Shown in pieces: positions 1-7,984 of a stretch of DNA of 64,000 nt. Source of the DNA: Saccharomonospora marina XMU15 (lineage in GTDB: Bacteria; Actinomycetota; Actinomycetes; Mycobacteriales; Pseudonocardiaceae); the NCBI RefSeq assembly GCF_000244955.1, contig NZ_CM001439.1, forward strand, positions 2,880,628-2,944,627, given 5' to 3'. Below the pieces are notes generated by a model. That model did not search any database. It saw only the letters and a list, made by a program, of their open reading frames with translations, and was not told the origin of the DNA. Every line of letters begins with the position of its first letter. Within the stretch, counting starts at the first letter, position 1. The position numbers were made by a program, and so were the translations under genes.

Positions 1-1
1 T

Positions 2-388
2 ACCGCGCACGGCTCCGGTTCGCAGCGGCTGTACTCGTTCAAGGACATCCTGGTCCTCAAGATCGTGAAGCGCCTGCTGGACACCGGCGTCTCGCTGCAG
101 AACATCAGGGTCGCCGTGGAGCATCTACGGGCGAGGGGTGTGCGGGACCTGGCAAGGGTGACGCTGTTCTCCGACGGTACGACGGTCTACGAATGCACCT
201 CGCCGGAGGAGATCGTGGACCTGCTGCAGGGCGGCCAGGGTGTGTTCGGGATAGCCGTGAGCGGAGCCATGCAGGAGATCAGCGGCACCATCCACGAGTT
301 CCCCGCCGAGCGGGCCGACGGTGGCGAGATCGCTCCCGTCGTGCCCGACGAGTTGACGCAGCGGCGCAACGCCCGCCGTACCGGCTGA
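2..388 (+). CDS. MerR-family transcriptional regulator, C-terminal part (5' end outside window)
   Basis: The frame is open from the left edge, so the start and most of the DNA-binding domain are missing. What remains begins in the wing of a MerR winged helix (residues reading GSGSQRLYSFKDILVLK) followed by the helix that in MerR proteins leads into the dimerising coiled coil (KRLLDTGVSLQNIRVAVEHL) and a C-terminal effector-like region of about 80 residues. Family knowledge: the layout resembles the mycobacterial Rv1828 type, which sits near garA and gcvH. The effector is unknown. It ends about 55 nt before the convergent SnoaL-like gene. Confident on family, not on the exact orthologue. Confidence 0.8.
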   Translation, partial: TAHGSGSQRLYSFKDILVLKIVKRLLDTGVSLQNIRVAVEHLRARGVRDLARVTLFSDGTTVYECTSPEEIVDLLQGGQGVFGIAVSGAMQEISGTIHEFPAERADGGEIAPVVPDELTQRRNARRTG

Positions 389-444
389 ACCGGCGGACGG
401 GTCGCCCCGGAGTCACGCCCTGCGACCCCGGGGCGGTCGAGTTG

Positions 445-819
445 TCAGGCGGGGACCTTGTCGAGGAAGCCGTACACGGCGCTGATGCGCTCACCCTCGG
501 TGACGATCACGTCGAAGCCGATCACGACCGGTTCGCTCGCGCCGCCCTGACCGAGCCGCCACTGGAACCGGGCGATGTGGTTGTGGCCGTCGACCTGCCC
601 ACCCAGTTCGAACGACAGGCCCGCGAACTGTCGCTGGGCTCCGGCGACGAACGTGTCGATCCCGTCCCAGCCCGCGACGGAGCCGAGCGGATCGGTGTAG
701 GTGGCCTCGGGGGTGAACAGCCGCTCGATGAGCGCCCGCCGTCGCGTGGCGTCGCCGGCGTTGAAGACCTCGAGGTAGCGCCGCGCCAGCGTGCTGAACG
801 GTGAGGTGGGTTGCGACAT
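445..819 (-). CDS. SnoaL-like / NTF2-fold protein
   Basis: A 124-residue protein of the NTF2-like superfamily (SnoaL-like domain filling the whole chain: YLEVFNAGDATRRRALIERLF near the N-terminus, then TPEATYTDPLGSVAGWDGI). Such proteins are small alpha+beta cones that act as cyclases, isomerases or simple binding proteins; the substrate here cannot be told. The ATG at 819 is chosen because AAAGGA lies about 9 nt upstream; an in-frame ATG at 846 would add 9 residues but lies inside the inverted repeat at 847-862 region. It is divergent from the XRE-MmyB regulator gene, and the inverted repeat GTATAACGACCTATAC lies 28 bp upstream of the start, so it is probably the regulator's target. Confidence 0.75.
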   Translation of the reverse strand: MSQPTSPFSTLARRYLEVFNAGDATRRRALIERLFTPEATYTDPLGSVAGWDGIDTFVAGAQRQFAGLSFELGGQVDGHNHIARFQWRLGQGGASEPVVIGFDVIVTEGERISAVYGFLDKVPA

Positions 820-846
820 GGCCGGTCCTTTCACGTGATGACCCAT

Positions 847-862
847 GTATAACGACCTATAC
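847..862. promoter_or_regulatory. Candidate operator, copy A (GTATAACGACCTATAC)
   Basis: Sixteen-base interrupted inverted repeat with GTATA/TATAC arms, in the divergent region between the SnoaL-like gene (start 819) and the XRE-MmyB regulator (start near 977). The same 16-mer with one variable base occurs at 54226-54241 and 55909-55924. On the minus strand the right half supplies a TATACAT -10-like element for the SnoaL-like gene, so a bound protein would block that promoter. The binding protein is inferred, not shown. Confidence 0.6.
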
Positions 863-976
863 GGCTGGTCTCCGGGTGCTGGATACCGAACCCACCGTGT
901 CGCCACCGAGGCAGGCGTGTCGATTACCCGTGAGGTCATGGCGCGGACGAGGCAGCGCGACATAGCGTTGTGCGCC

Positions 977-1789
977 ATGAGCACCGCGACGGCGGCCAGG
1001 GCGCCCCACGAACCCTTCGGCGAGCTGCTGCGACAGTGGCGCGGCCTGCGTCGCGTCAGCCAGCTCGACCTCGCCCTCACCGCGGGTGTGAGCACGCGGC
1101 ACCTGAGCTTCGTCGAGACCGGCAGGGCCAAGCCCAGCAGGCGGCTGGTGCTGCTGCTCGGCGAACACCTGGAGGTGCCGCTGCGGGAACGCAACAGGTT
1201 GCTGCTCGCGGCCGGTTACGCGCCGGTCTACACCGAGACGTCGCTGGATGCCCCGGAACTGGCGGTGGCGCGGCAGGCGGTGCGCCGGTTGCTCACCGCC
1301 CACCTGCCGTTTCCCGCCGTGGCCGTCGATCGCGGCTGGAACCTGGTGGAGGGCAACGCGAGCGTGACGATGTTGCTTTCAGGGGTGTCGCCCGAGCTGC
1401 TGCGGCCGCCGATGAACGTGCTGCGAGTCACACTGCACCCCGACGGGATGGCACCGATGATCGTCAATCTGGGGGAGTGGCGTGCGCACCTGCTCGGCAG
1501 GCTACGTCGCGAGGTCGCCGCGACCGGCGACGAACGGCTGGTCGCGCTGCTGGAGGAACTGCGCGGCTACCCGTGTGAGCAGCAAGTGCCCGAGGTGGAA
1601 CTGCCTGCGCCCGGCGACATCGTGGTGCCGCTGCGGCTGCGTGGCGCCGCGGGCGAGGAGTTGTCGTTCTTCAGCACCGTGGCGACGTTCGGCACCCCGC
1701 TCGACATCACGCTCGCCGAGTTGTCGATCGAGGCGTTCTACCCGGCGGACGAGGCCACAGGCAGGGCCGTCACCGCGTGGCAGGCGTGA
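977..1789 (+). CDS. XRE-family regulator with MmyB-like ligand-binding domain
   Basis: A 270-residue transcription factor. Residues about 13-67 are a lambda-repressor-type helix-turn-helix (LLRQWRGLRRVSQLDLALTAGVSTRHLSFVETGRAKPS); residues about 100-265 match the PAS-like MmyB ligand-binding domain seen in this family (FPAVAVDRGWNLVEGNASV, later GDIVVPLRLRGAAGEELSFFSTVATFGTPLDITLAELSIEAFYPAD). MmyB-type regulators often control adjacent oxidoreductase genes. Start 977 is preferred because TAGCGT at 963-968 lies 8 nt upstream, the leaderless spacing seen elsewhere in the window; an in-frame ATG at 938 is possible. Its 3' end overlaps the convergent gene by 20 nt. A candidate operator lies at 847-862. 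Confidence 0.85.
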   Translation: MSTATAARAPHEPFGELLRQWRGLRRVSQLDLALTAGVSTRHLSFVETGRAKPSRRLVLLLGEHLEVPLRERNRLLLAAGYAPVYTETSLDAPELAVARQAVRRLLTAHLPFPAVAVDRGWNLVEGNASVTMLLSGVSPELLRPPMNVLRVTLHPDGMAPMIVNLGEWRAHLLGRLRREVAATGDERLVALLEELRGYPCEQQVPEVELPAPGDIVVPLRLRGAAGEELSFFSTVATFGTPLDITLAELSIEAFYPADEATGRAVTAWQA

Positions 1790-2426
1790 GGCCCGCGTCG
1801 CTGAAGCCGGTCCGCTGCTCGGGCGCCACCAGGAATGCCCGGAAGGACTGCGCGGCCCGCTGCTGGACGTCGTCCACCTGCTCGCCCGCCAGCGTCACGA
1901 ACGGGTAGTCGGCGCCTGCGCCCGTGGCCACCGAGCGGGCGCTCGAACCGAGCACGCCGGGCCGCTGGTTGGACAGCTGCTCGATCGAGGAGGAGGACTC
2001 GGGAATCCACGCGGCGGGCATTTCGGCGGTGGAGCCGGCGAGCAGTGAGTCGAGCACCTGCTGAGTAGGCACGGCCTCGACATCGACGTCGACGCAGTAG
2101 CCGTGCACGACGGTGCGGTTGTCGTTCCATTCCTGCGCTGCCCGCATCACCGGCTGCTCGACCGACGGTGCGACGGCGACCTGAATGGAGGTCTCGCCGT
2201 CCTGGCAGTCGGCAGCCTGTGCCTGCGCCCTGCTCTGCACGACGCCGTCGGCCCAGTTCCAGCCGAACCAACCCAGCACAAGCAGCACGACAAGGACGAC
2301 ACTCGCGATCGGCCACGCCGCCACGCCGCGACGGGAGGTCCTACCGATCGCCCGGTGAGTGCCGGTGGAGGTCAGCGCGTCGGACCGCTCGACGGCGGGG
2401 TGGTCGACGATGCTGTGTCTCCCCAT
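1770..2426 (-). CDS. Membrane-anchored, apparently truncated substrate-binding-like protein
   Basis: 218 residues: a cytoplasmic Arg/His-containing N-terminus, one membrane segment at about residues 39-59 (AWPIASVVLVVLLVLGWFGW), then an extracellular domain with the look of the N-terminal lobe of a bacterial solute-binding protein (VAPSVEQPVMRAAQEWN, AAWIPESSSSIEQLS). Actinobacterial relatives usually continue into a full binding domain and often a C-terminal VWA domain; here the chain passes from RPGVLGSSARSVAT straight to a segment typical of the end of the fold (AQSFRAFLVAPEQRTGFSDAGL), so the middle looks deleted. Start 2426 has AAAGGACTCCG immediately upstream. Function unknown; could be a decayed remnant. 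Confidence 0.6.
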   Translation of the reverse strand: MGRHSIVDHPAVERSDALTSTGTHRAIGRTSRRGVAAWPIASVVLVVLLVLGWFGWNWADGVVQSRAQAQAADCQDGETSIQVAVAPSVEQPVMRAAQEWNDNRTVVHGYCVDVDVEAVPTQQVLDSLLAGSTAEMPAAWIPESSSSIEQLSNQRPGVLGSSARSVATGAGADYPFVTLAGEQVDDVQQRAAQSFRAFLVAPEQRTGFSDAGLTPATR

Positions 2427-2532
2427 CGGAGTCCTTTCAGTCCTCTCGACACCCGAGTGAATACGCTCGGTGAACGAAACCAAAACGTTATCACTCTATC
2501 AGCCCAGCAATGATTTCGGACTGTGACGAAAA

Positions 2533-3420
2533 TCAGGTTCGGCTGCGTTGCTGGTCGGAGGCGTTGAGTAGCGCCCGGTAGCACTCGATCAGGCGAGCAC
2601 GCAGCGGGGCCGCCCTGCGCGCGAACGATTCCTGTGCTCGGGCGTACTGGGCCCGACCCTCAGCGGTCTCGATCGGCACCGGGGAGTAACCAAGGGCGGA
2701 CAGGTCGTAGGGGCTGGCCCGCATGTCCAGCTCCCGGATGTCGGCCGCGAGTTCGAAGCAATCGCCGAGCAGCTCGGCCGAAACGCTGACACCGAGCTTG
2801 TACGCCCACTTGTACAGATCCATCCCGACATGCAGGCAGCCGGGCTGGTCGAGGTCGGGTTGGGTCTGCCTGGTGGGCCGAAGCGCGTTCAGCGGGCGGG
2901 CCGCGTCGGTGAAGAACCGGAAGGCGTCGAAGTGCCCACAGCGCACGCCGAGTGACTCCAGCACCTCGTCGGTGCCCGCCGAGCCGAGCCGCAGCGGAAG
3001 TTGCGGGTGCCGAAGCCGCTGGGGTGACTCCCGGTAGACCATGGCCCACTCGTGCAGCCCGAAGCAGCTCAGCCTCGGTGGTCGCCGCGCGGTCGCCTCC
3101 AGCAGCGCCAACGTGCGCTCGGCGGCCCTGCCCCTGGCCGCGGTGAGGGTGGCTTCGTTCACCGCCACGCCGCCCGCGACCTCGTGATACCCGCCGCGCC
3201 GCAGGAAACGGGCGGCCGAGGGGCCTTCGAGAACCACGCCGGGGCCCGGCTGCCAGCGCTCCAGGTGCGCGGGCGGGTGCGAGTAGTAGGTGAACAGGAA
3301 GTCCAACACCGGGTGCTTGTCCCCGCTGGACCGGCGGGCGCGGTGTGGCACCGTCCAGCGACGCATCCGCTCGACGTGCGCCCGCTCGCGCCCGTGCCAC
3401 TGCTGTTCGGTCAGCCGCAT
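2533..3420 (-). CDS. Conserved actinobacterial protein, often annotated 3-methyladenine DNA glycosylase
   Basis: 295 residues, no membrane segment or signal. It has the hallmark stretches of a family I know from Streptomyces and related genera (LTEQQWHGRERAHVERMRRWT at the N-terminus, KHPVLDFLFTYYSHPPAHLERWQPG, CLHVGMDLYKWAYKLGVSVSAELLGDCFELAADIRELDMRASPYDL). Databases often label it a 3-methyladenine DNA glycosylase, but I see no helix-hairpin-helix or known glycosylase motif, so the activity should not be taken as established. The conserved His/Tyr/Trp/Asp residues would suit a metal or cofactor-binding helical bundle. It starts 2 nt after the CBS protein stop (TGA-CC-ATG), so it is translated as the third gene of that operon. 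Confidence 0.75.
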   Translation of the reverse strand: MRLTEQQWHGRERAHVERMRRWTVPHRARRSSGDKHPVLDFLFTYYSHPPAHLERWQPGPGVVLEGPSAARFLRRGGYHEVAGGVAVNEATLTAARGRAAERTLALLEATARRPPRLSCFGLHEWAMVYRESPQRLRHPQLPLRLGSAGTDEVLESLGVRCGHFDAFRFFTDAARPLNALRPTRQTQPDLDQPGCLHVGMDLYKWAYKLGVSVSAELLGDCFELAADIRELDMRASPYDLSALGYSPVPIETAEGRAQYARAQESFARRAAPLRARLIECYRALLNASDQQRSRT

Positions 3421-3422
3421 GG

Positions 3423-4472
3423 TCACCTCGTGACGTGGGTGCCGTCGCGGACGGTCCCCACGTATTCCTCCAGCAGGTCCTCCAGCGCCACGATCCCGGT
3501 CACCGTGCCGTCGCCGTCCACCGCGGCGGCAAGGTGGCTGCCCTCCCGCCGCATCGCCGACAGCGCCCTGTCCAGCCTGGCGTACAGCGGTAACTCGGTC
3601 AGCCTCCTCGTCTTGGCGGAAGGCACGGTGGTCGCTGGGTCCTCGCCGACCTGATCCAGCACGTCCTTGACATGCAGGTACCCGGAGAAGCCACCGCCGG
3701 GAGCGCGTACCGGGAACCGCGAGAACCCGGTGGACGACACCGCACGCTCCACGTCGCCGACGGTGGGGCTGGGCGGCAGCGTCGTCAACTCCGCAAGCCC
3801 CACCTGCACGTCGGCCACGGTCTTGCCAACCGACGACAGCGTCTGGCTCAGCCTGCGGTGCTCGGAGTGTTCCAGCAGGCCCTCCCGCCGCGACTCGCTG
3901 AGCAGGGCGGCGAGTTCGTCGGAGGTGTAGCCGGTTTCCACGGCGTCCCTTGGCTGCACCTTGAACAGCCGCAGCAGCGAGTTGGCAACGCCGTTGAGCA
4001 CCCAGATGAACGGGCTCACCACCCGCACCCACAGCACGTGCGGCGGCACCAGCCACAGCGCGAGCCGCTCCGGCTCCGCGATGGCCAGGTTCTTGGGCAC
4101 CATCTCGCCGATGAGGACGTGCAGCAGCGTGAGGGCGATCAGGGTGACGGCGAAGGCCACGGCGTGCACCACGTAGCCGGGCAGCGGCAGCCCCACCACC
4201 GTCACCAGCGCCTCCAGCTGGTGCGCCACTGCGGGCTCGCCGAACAACAGCAGCAACAGCGAGGAGATCGTGATGCCGAGTTGGGCGCCCGCCAGCATCG
4301 CGGAGACGTTGCGGCCCGCCTTGAGCACGATCCTCGCCCGCGTCTTGCCCTGCTCCAGCAGCGCCTCGAGGCGGTCACGGCGTGAGGAGATCAGCGAGAA
4401 CTCCGCGCCGACGAAGAAGGCGTTGGACAGCAGCAGGACGCCGATGAGGGCGATCGAGACCCAGTCGCTCAA
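3423..4472 (-). CDS. CNNM/DUF21 plus CBS-pair membrane protein (HlyC/CorC family), second of pair
   Basis: 349 residues. Residues about 1-190 form the CNNM (DUF21) transmembrane domain (ALIGVLLLSNAFFVGAEFSLIS at the N-terminus; VLIGEMVPKNLAIAEPERLALWL, the conserved loop), followed by a pair of CBS motifs (GGFSGYLHVKDVLDQV and DGTVTGIVALEDLLEEYVGTV). It lacks the C-terminal CorC/HlyC domain that its upstream partner carries. Family members are proposed Mg2+/Co2+ transport or homeostasis proteins. The start is read as TTG at 4472: GGGAGGGG lies about 7 nt upstream and TTG overlaps the upstream TGA (TTGA), a coupling arrangement; a GTG at 4499 is the alternative. Resembles the mycobacterial Rv1841c/Rv1842c pair. 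Confidence 0.85.
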   Translation of the reverse strand: MSDWVSIALIGVLLLSNAFFVGAEFSLISSRRDRLEALLEQGKTRARIVLKAGRNVSAMLAGAQLGITISSLLLLLFGEPAVAHQLEALVTVVGLPLPGYVVHAVAFAVTLIALTLLHVLIGEMVPKNLAIAEPERLALWLVPPHVLWVRVVSPFIWVLNGVANSLLRLFKVQPRDAVETGYTSDELAALLSESRREGLLEHSEHRRLSQTLSSVGKTVADVQVGLAELTTLPPSPTVGDVERAVSSTGFSRFPVRAPGGGFSGYLHVKDVLDQVGEDPATTVPSAKTRRLTELPLYARLDRALSAMRREGSHLAAAVDGDGTVTGIVALEDLLEEYVGTVRDGTHVTR

Positions 4473-5785
4473 CCGGACCCCTCCCGTCGCTGCACGCACA
4501 CCTCGGCCACGCGGTGGCGGTCCATGTCGGTCACGATCAGCCGCCAGCCGTCGATGTCCACGCGGTCGCCGACATCGGGGATCTTGCCGAGCCGCTCCAG
4601 CAGCAGACCCGCGACCGTCTCGTAGTCGCCTTCGGGCATCCGGAAGCCCGTGATGTCCAGCACCTCGTCGTCGCGCAGCTGGCCGGAGACGATCCAGCTG
4701 TCGGCGGTGATCTGCTGGGAGGTCGGCTCCTCCCGCTCGTCGTGCTCGTCGCGGACCTCGCCGACGATCTCCTCGACGACGTCCTCCAGCGTCACCAGGC
4801 CCGCCGTGCCGCCGTACTCGTCCACGACGAGCGCGAGTTGGAAGCGGGAGTCGCGGAGCCGGTCCAGCAGCGCGTCACCGGGAAGCGACTCGGGCACCGT
4901 CGGCATCGGTCGCATCAGCGAGCCGACCGCGGTGCTCTCGCGCTCGTCGGAGGGCACGGTGAAGGCCTGTTTGACGTGGACGGCGCCCTGCACGTCGTCC
5001 AGGTCCTCGCGGTAGACGGGGAAGCGGGAACGGCCGGTGGCGCGCGAAAGCGCCACCAGTTCGTTCACGTCCGCGTCGACGTGCAGTGCCTCCAGCCGCA
5101 CCCTCGGTGTCATCAGCTCCGCCGCGGTGCGGTCGCCGAAGCGAAGCGAGCGGTCGAGTAACTCCGCCGTGGAGACGTCGAGGGTGCCGGACTCGGCGCT
5201 GGAGCGAACGATGGAGCCCAACTCCTGCGGCGAGCGCGCCGAGCGCAACTCCTCCTGCGGCTCCACCCCGAGTTTGCGAACCACCCAGTTCGCGCTGTTG
5301 TTCATCAGGGTGATCAGCCAGCGAAACAGCGCAGAGAACCGGGAGTGGTACCCGGCGACGGCGCGGGCGGTCTGCAGCGGGCGCGCCACGGCCAGATTCT
5401 TCGGCACCATCTCGCCGATCACCATCGAAAGCGCCGTGGCCAGGAGCATGGCGACGACCAGCGAGGTGCCTGCCGCCGCGCCCTCCGGCATGCCCAGCCC
5501 GGTCAGTGCGGGCCGTACGAACCGGCCGAGCAGCGGCTCGGCGACGTAGCCGGTGACGAGCGTGGTGATCGTGATGGCGACCTGCGCTCCGGAGAGCTGG
5601 AACGACAGCGTCCGGTGCGCCTTGAGCACCGTCTTGGAACGGCGGTCACCGACCTGCCGGACGTTGGCTTCGATCGTGCTGCGCTCGAGGGTGGTCAGTG
5701 AGAACTCGGCCGCGACGGCCAGGCCGGTGCCGACGGTGAGCAGGATGACGAACAGGGCGCCCAGCACGGTCAGCAGGATGTCCAT
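4469..5785 (-). CDS. CNNM/DUF21-CBS-CorC_HlyC membrane protein (hemolysin-family), first of pair
   Basis: 438 residues, full-length for the family. N-terminal CNNM domain with about four membrane segments (LLTVLGALFVILLTVGTGLAVAAEFSL; VIGEMVPKNLAVARPLQTA), a CBS pair at about 215-340 (LMTPRVRLEALHVDADVNEL; ALVVDEYGGTAGLVTLEDVVEEIVGEV), and a C-terminal CorC_HlyC domain (LDITGFRMPEGDYETVAGLLLERLGKIPDVGDRVDIDGWRLIV). CNNM proteins bind ATP through the CBS domains and are implicated in Mg2+ efflux; hemolysin is a historical label. It heads an operon with the second CNNM protein and the 2533-3420 gene. The 190 nt upstream (5786-5975) hold its promoter. Confidence 0.9.
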   Translation of the reverse strand: MDILLTVLGALFVILLTVGTGLAVAAEFSLTTLERSTIEANVRQVGDRRSKTVLKAHRTLSFQLSGAQVAITITTLVTGYVAEPLLGRFVRPALTGLGMPEGAAAGTSLVVAMLLATALSMVIGEMVPKNLAVARPLQTARAVAGYHSRFSALFRWLITLMNNSANWVVRKLGVEPQEELRSARSPQELGSIVRSSAESGTLDVSTAELLDRSLRFGDRTAAELMTPRVRLEALHVDADVNELVALSRATGRSRFPVYREDLDDVQGAVHVKQAFTVPSDERESTAVGSLMRPMPTVPESLPGDALLDRLRDSRFQLALVVDEYGGTAGLVTLEDVVEEIVGEVRDEHDEREEPTSQQITADSWIVSGQLRDDEVLDITGFRMPEGDYETVAGLLLERLGKIPDVGDRVDIDGWRLIVTDMDRHRVAEVCVQRREGSG

Positions 5786-5975
5786 CAGCCTGCACCACCG
5801 GCGTTCGCCTCGAGGGGGTCCGGTAAGCCGGGCTCATCGCCCGGCTCGCAACTGTCACCCGGTGACCGGGCGTCTTGCACGAGAGTGCTCACTCCTCAGT
5901 GAATACAAGCCAGCGCCTATGGTGGCGTCATCTTAACCACCTCAAACGCGGGGTGAGTTCGGCGTGTTCCCGTTC

Positions 5976-6563
5976 CTATGTCCCGGCGAGCCCCCGATGC
6001 CTGCGCACGCTTTCCTCCACGACGTCGAGTACCGGTTCGAGGTCGTCGGCGGGCAGCCCCATGGCCAGGTGCGACACCAGGCCCTCCAGCACCAGTTCCA
6101 GGTAGGCGGTGAGCACGTCGATGCTGACGTCGTCGCGGAGGTTGCCCGCCTCGCGCTGCCAGACGAGACGCTTGCGGGTGGCGGTGGTCAGCTGCTGCGA
6201 TCGCTGCGCCCAGCGTGCCCTGAACTCCGGATCGGTGCGCAGCCTGCGCGAGACCTCCAGCCGGGTGCCGAGCCAGTCGGCCGGATGTTCGCTGCGGCCG
6301 GACAGCAGGTCGCGCATCACCTGCACGAGGCCCTGCCGCGCCACCACGTCGGCCATCCTGGCGGCGTCGTCCTCTGCGAGCGCGAGGAACAGTGATTCCT
6401 TGTCCCGGAAATGATGGAAGATCGCGCCTCGGGACAACTGGGTGGCTTCCTCGAGGCGCCGAACCGTGGCACCCTCGTACCCGTAACGGGTAAAGCACAC
6501 CCGCGCGCCGTCGAGGATCTGGCGGCGGCGGGCGTCGAGATGGTCCTGACTGACCCGTGGCAT
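5976..6563 (-). CDS. acnR: TetR-family repressor of aconitase, AcnR
   Basis: 195 residues with a TetR N-terminal helix-turn-helix (RRQILDGARVCFTRYGYEGATVRRLEEATQLSRGAIFHHFRDKESLFLAL) that matches Corynebacterium AcnR closely in my memory (identical GYEGATVRRLEEAT, SRGAIFHHF, DKE, LFLAL blocks), plus the AcnR-like C-terminal part (LEVSRRLRTDPEFRAR, LVSHLA). AcnR represses aconitase and responds to citrate and metal. In mycobacteria and corynebacteria it sits beside acn; here acnA is about 8 kb away at 14700-17507, but a near-perfect AcnR operator lies in the acnA promoter (17610-17625) and a partial one upstream of this gene (6600-6615). Start 6563 is a choice; ATG at 6590 would add nine residues. 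Confidence 0.85.
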   Translation of the reverse strand: MPRVSQDHLDARRRQILDGARVCFTRYGYEGATVRRLEEATQLSRGAIFHHFRDKESLFLALAEDDAARMADVVARQGLVQVMRDLLSGRSEHPADWLGTRLEVSRRLRTDPEFRARWAQRSQQLTTATRKRLVWQREAGNLRDDVSIDVLTAYLELVLEGLVSHLAMGLPADDLEPVLDVVEESVRRHRGLAGT

Positions 6564-6599
6564 CCCACGATCTTGACACCGAGACCCCATCGTCGCAAT

Positions 6600-6615
6600 C
6601 CGTACGTACGTACTA
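6600..6615. promoter_or_regulatory. Candidate AcnR auto-operator
   Basis: CCGTACGTACGTACTA, 37 bp upstream of the acnR start. Compared with the AcnR consensus CAGNACNNNCGTACTG known from Corynebacterium, it matches all fixed positions except two on either strand. It would give acnR autoregulation. A run of alternating GTAC is also a simple palindrome, so the match is weaker evidence than the acnA site. Confidence 0.4.
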
Positions 6616-6644
6616 CGACGGGGCCTGCGGGGCGCGGTGTACGG

Positions 6645-6678
6645 CTGCCCGCGCGGCCCCGTGGAGCCGCGCGGGCAG
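6645..6678 (-). terminator. Hairpin terminator after the amino acid dehydrogenase
   Basis: Perfect 13-bp stem (6645-6657 with 6666-6678) and an 8-nt loop, just beyond the stop of the dehydrogenase gene on the minus strand. No T-run follows, as is usual for actinobacterial terminators. Confidence 0.6.
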
Positions 6679-6686
6679 GACGACGG

Positions 6687-7874
6687 TCAGGGAATTGTCA
6701 GCGTGGCAGGCTGCTCGAAGACCCGGCTCGACCTACGTGCCGCCACGAAGTCCCACGCGGTCTGCCTCGGGCGCACCCGGTCGGTGTTCCACGCGCCGAG
6801 CAGCAGCGCGACCTTGGCCTGCATCTCCGTGCGCAGCTTCAGAAACGACTCGGTCGGGTCCGCACCCACGTGGCCGAGCAGCAGCCACCACGCCCACGCG
6901 GCCGCGCCCGCGTTGGCGACGAAGTCCGGAATCACCGCGATGCCCCGCGCCGCCAGCATCAACTCGGCCTCCGGCGTTGTCGCCGAGTTGGCGGCCTCGA
7001 CCACCACGCGGGCGGCCACGTCGAAGGAGTTGTCCGGGGTCAGCGCGTACGAGATCGCCGCGGGTACGAGGATGTCCGCGCTCGTTGCGACCACAGCCTG
7101 CCTCGGCAACCGCTCGACCTCGGCGGGCACCGCCGAGCGGTCGATCTCGCCGAAGGAGTTCCTCGCCCGCAACAGCGCGGGGATGTCGAGGCCGTCCGGG
7201 TGGTACAGGGTACCTTCGGCATCGGCGACCGCGACCACTCGCATGCCTGCCTCGTGCAGGTACCACGCCGCGCCGCCGCCCATCGTGCCGATGCCCTGCA
7301 CCGCCACGGTCGTCTCCCGCGCGGGCCACTCCCACGCCGCCGCGGCGCCGAGGCAGGCCTGCGCCACCCCGTAGCCGCCGATGACGTCGCCGAGCAGCAG
7401 TCCGCCGGGAACGGGCGCGTTCAGCCCTGCCTGCACCCTGCGCAGCGTGCGCGCGGGATCGACGGAGCGGCGGATGGCCGCGTGATACGACTGCTCCAGC
7501 CCGAGCTTGGCGAAAACGGCGTCGATGACGTGCTGCGGCACGCCGAGGTCCTCGGCCGTCACCCAGTGCGCGTCCAGCCACGGACGCATCGCCTCGCAGA
7601 AGCGTTCCAGTACGCCGTCCGCCCTCGGGTCCTTCGGGTCGAAGTCGATACCGCCCTTGGCGCCGCCGACGGGCAGGTCGAAGGTCGCCGTCTTGGCCGC
7701 CATCCCCCTGGCCAGGTCCTCGACCTCGGACAGCGTGCAACCCGCTCGCATCCGGGTGCCCCCGGTCGCGAGTCCGGAGACCAGCGAGTGCACGACGAGG
7801 TAACCGTGCGCACCCGTCACCGGGTCGGTCCAGGTCAACCTCAACAGCGGCTCGTCAGCTTGCTGGATACCCAC
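6687..7874 (-). CDS. Glu/Leu/Phe/Val dehydrogenase family protein
   Basis: 395 residues of the amino acid dehydrogenase superfamily, which reversibly deaminate an L-amino acid to the 2-oxo acid with NAD(P). The N-terminal catalytic half has the substrate-binding run GGTRMRAG and the catalytic-lysine motif PVGGAKGGIDFDPKD; the C-terminal half is a Rossmann fold with the dinucleotide signature VQGIGTMGGGAAWYL and NAGAAAWAWWLLLG. The chain is shorter than a classical hexameric glutamate dehydrogenase (about 450), nearer to Leu/Phe/Val enzymes (about 350), so specificity is open. GTG start at 7874 is supported by GAAGGAGGAGG just upstream. Divergent from the LysR gene at 7983, which probably controls it. 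Confidence 0.85.
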   Translation of the reverse strand: MGIQQADEPLLRLTWTDPVTGAHGYLVVHSLVSGLATGGTRMRAGCTLSEVEDLARGMAAKTATFDLPVGGAKGGIDFDPKDPRADGVLERFCEAMRPWLDAHWVTAEDLGVPQHVIDAVFAKLGLEQSYHAAIRRSVDPARTLRRVQAGLNAPVPGGLLLGDVIGGYGVAQACLGAAAAWEWPARETTVAVQGIGTMGGGAAWYLHEAGMRVVAVADAEGTLYHPDGLDIPALLRARNSFGEIDRSAVPAEVERLPRQAVVATSADILVPAAISYALTPDNSFDVAARVVVEAANSATTPEAELMLAARGIAVIPDFVANAGAAAWAWWLLLGHVGADPTESFLKLRTEMQAKVALLLGAWNTDRVRPRQTAWDFVAARRSSRVFEQPATLTIP

Positions 7875-7955
7875 TCGCCTCCTCCTTCTCGCCTGGGCAG
7901 TTCCCCTCTACTGCAAGGCTGGGGCCGGGTGGCGCCGCGCGTCCAGTTAAGGATC

Positions 7956-7984
7956 ATGCACGGTTGCGTTTAGGGTTGGTGCAT
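7956..7984. promoter_or_regulatory. Inverted repeat in the dehydrogenase/LysR divergent region
   Basis: ATGCAC (7956-7961) and GTGCAT (7979-7984) form 6-bp arms with a 17-nt spacer. TAGGGT at 7971-7976 lies between them, 6 nt before the ATG at 7983, and looks like the -10 of a leaderless lysR transcript. Position suits autoregulation by the LysR protein; short arms make chance possible. Confidence 0.35.

Noticed and set aside
3421-4056. In-frame N-terminal extension of the 2533-3420 protein
   Set aside because: The extension is Arg/Ala/Gly-rich shadow of the CBS protein gene; the real protein begins MRLTEQQW after TGA-CC-ATG.
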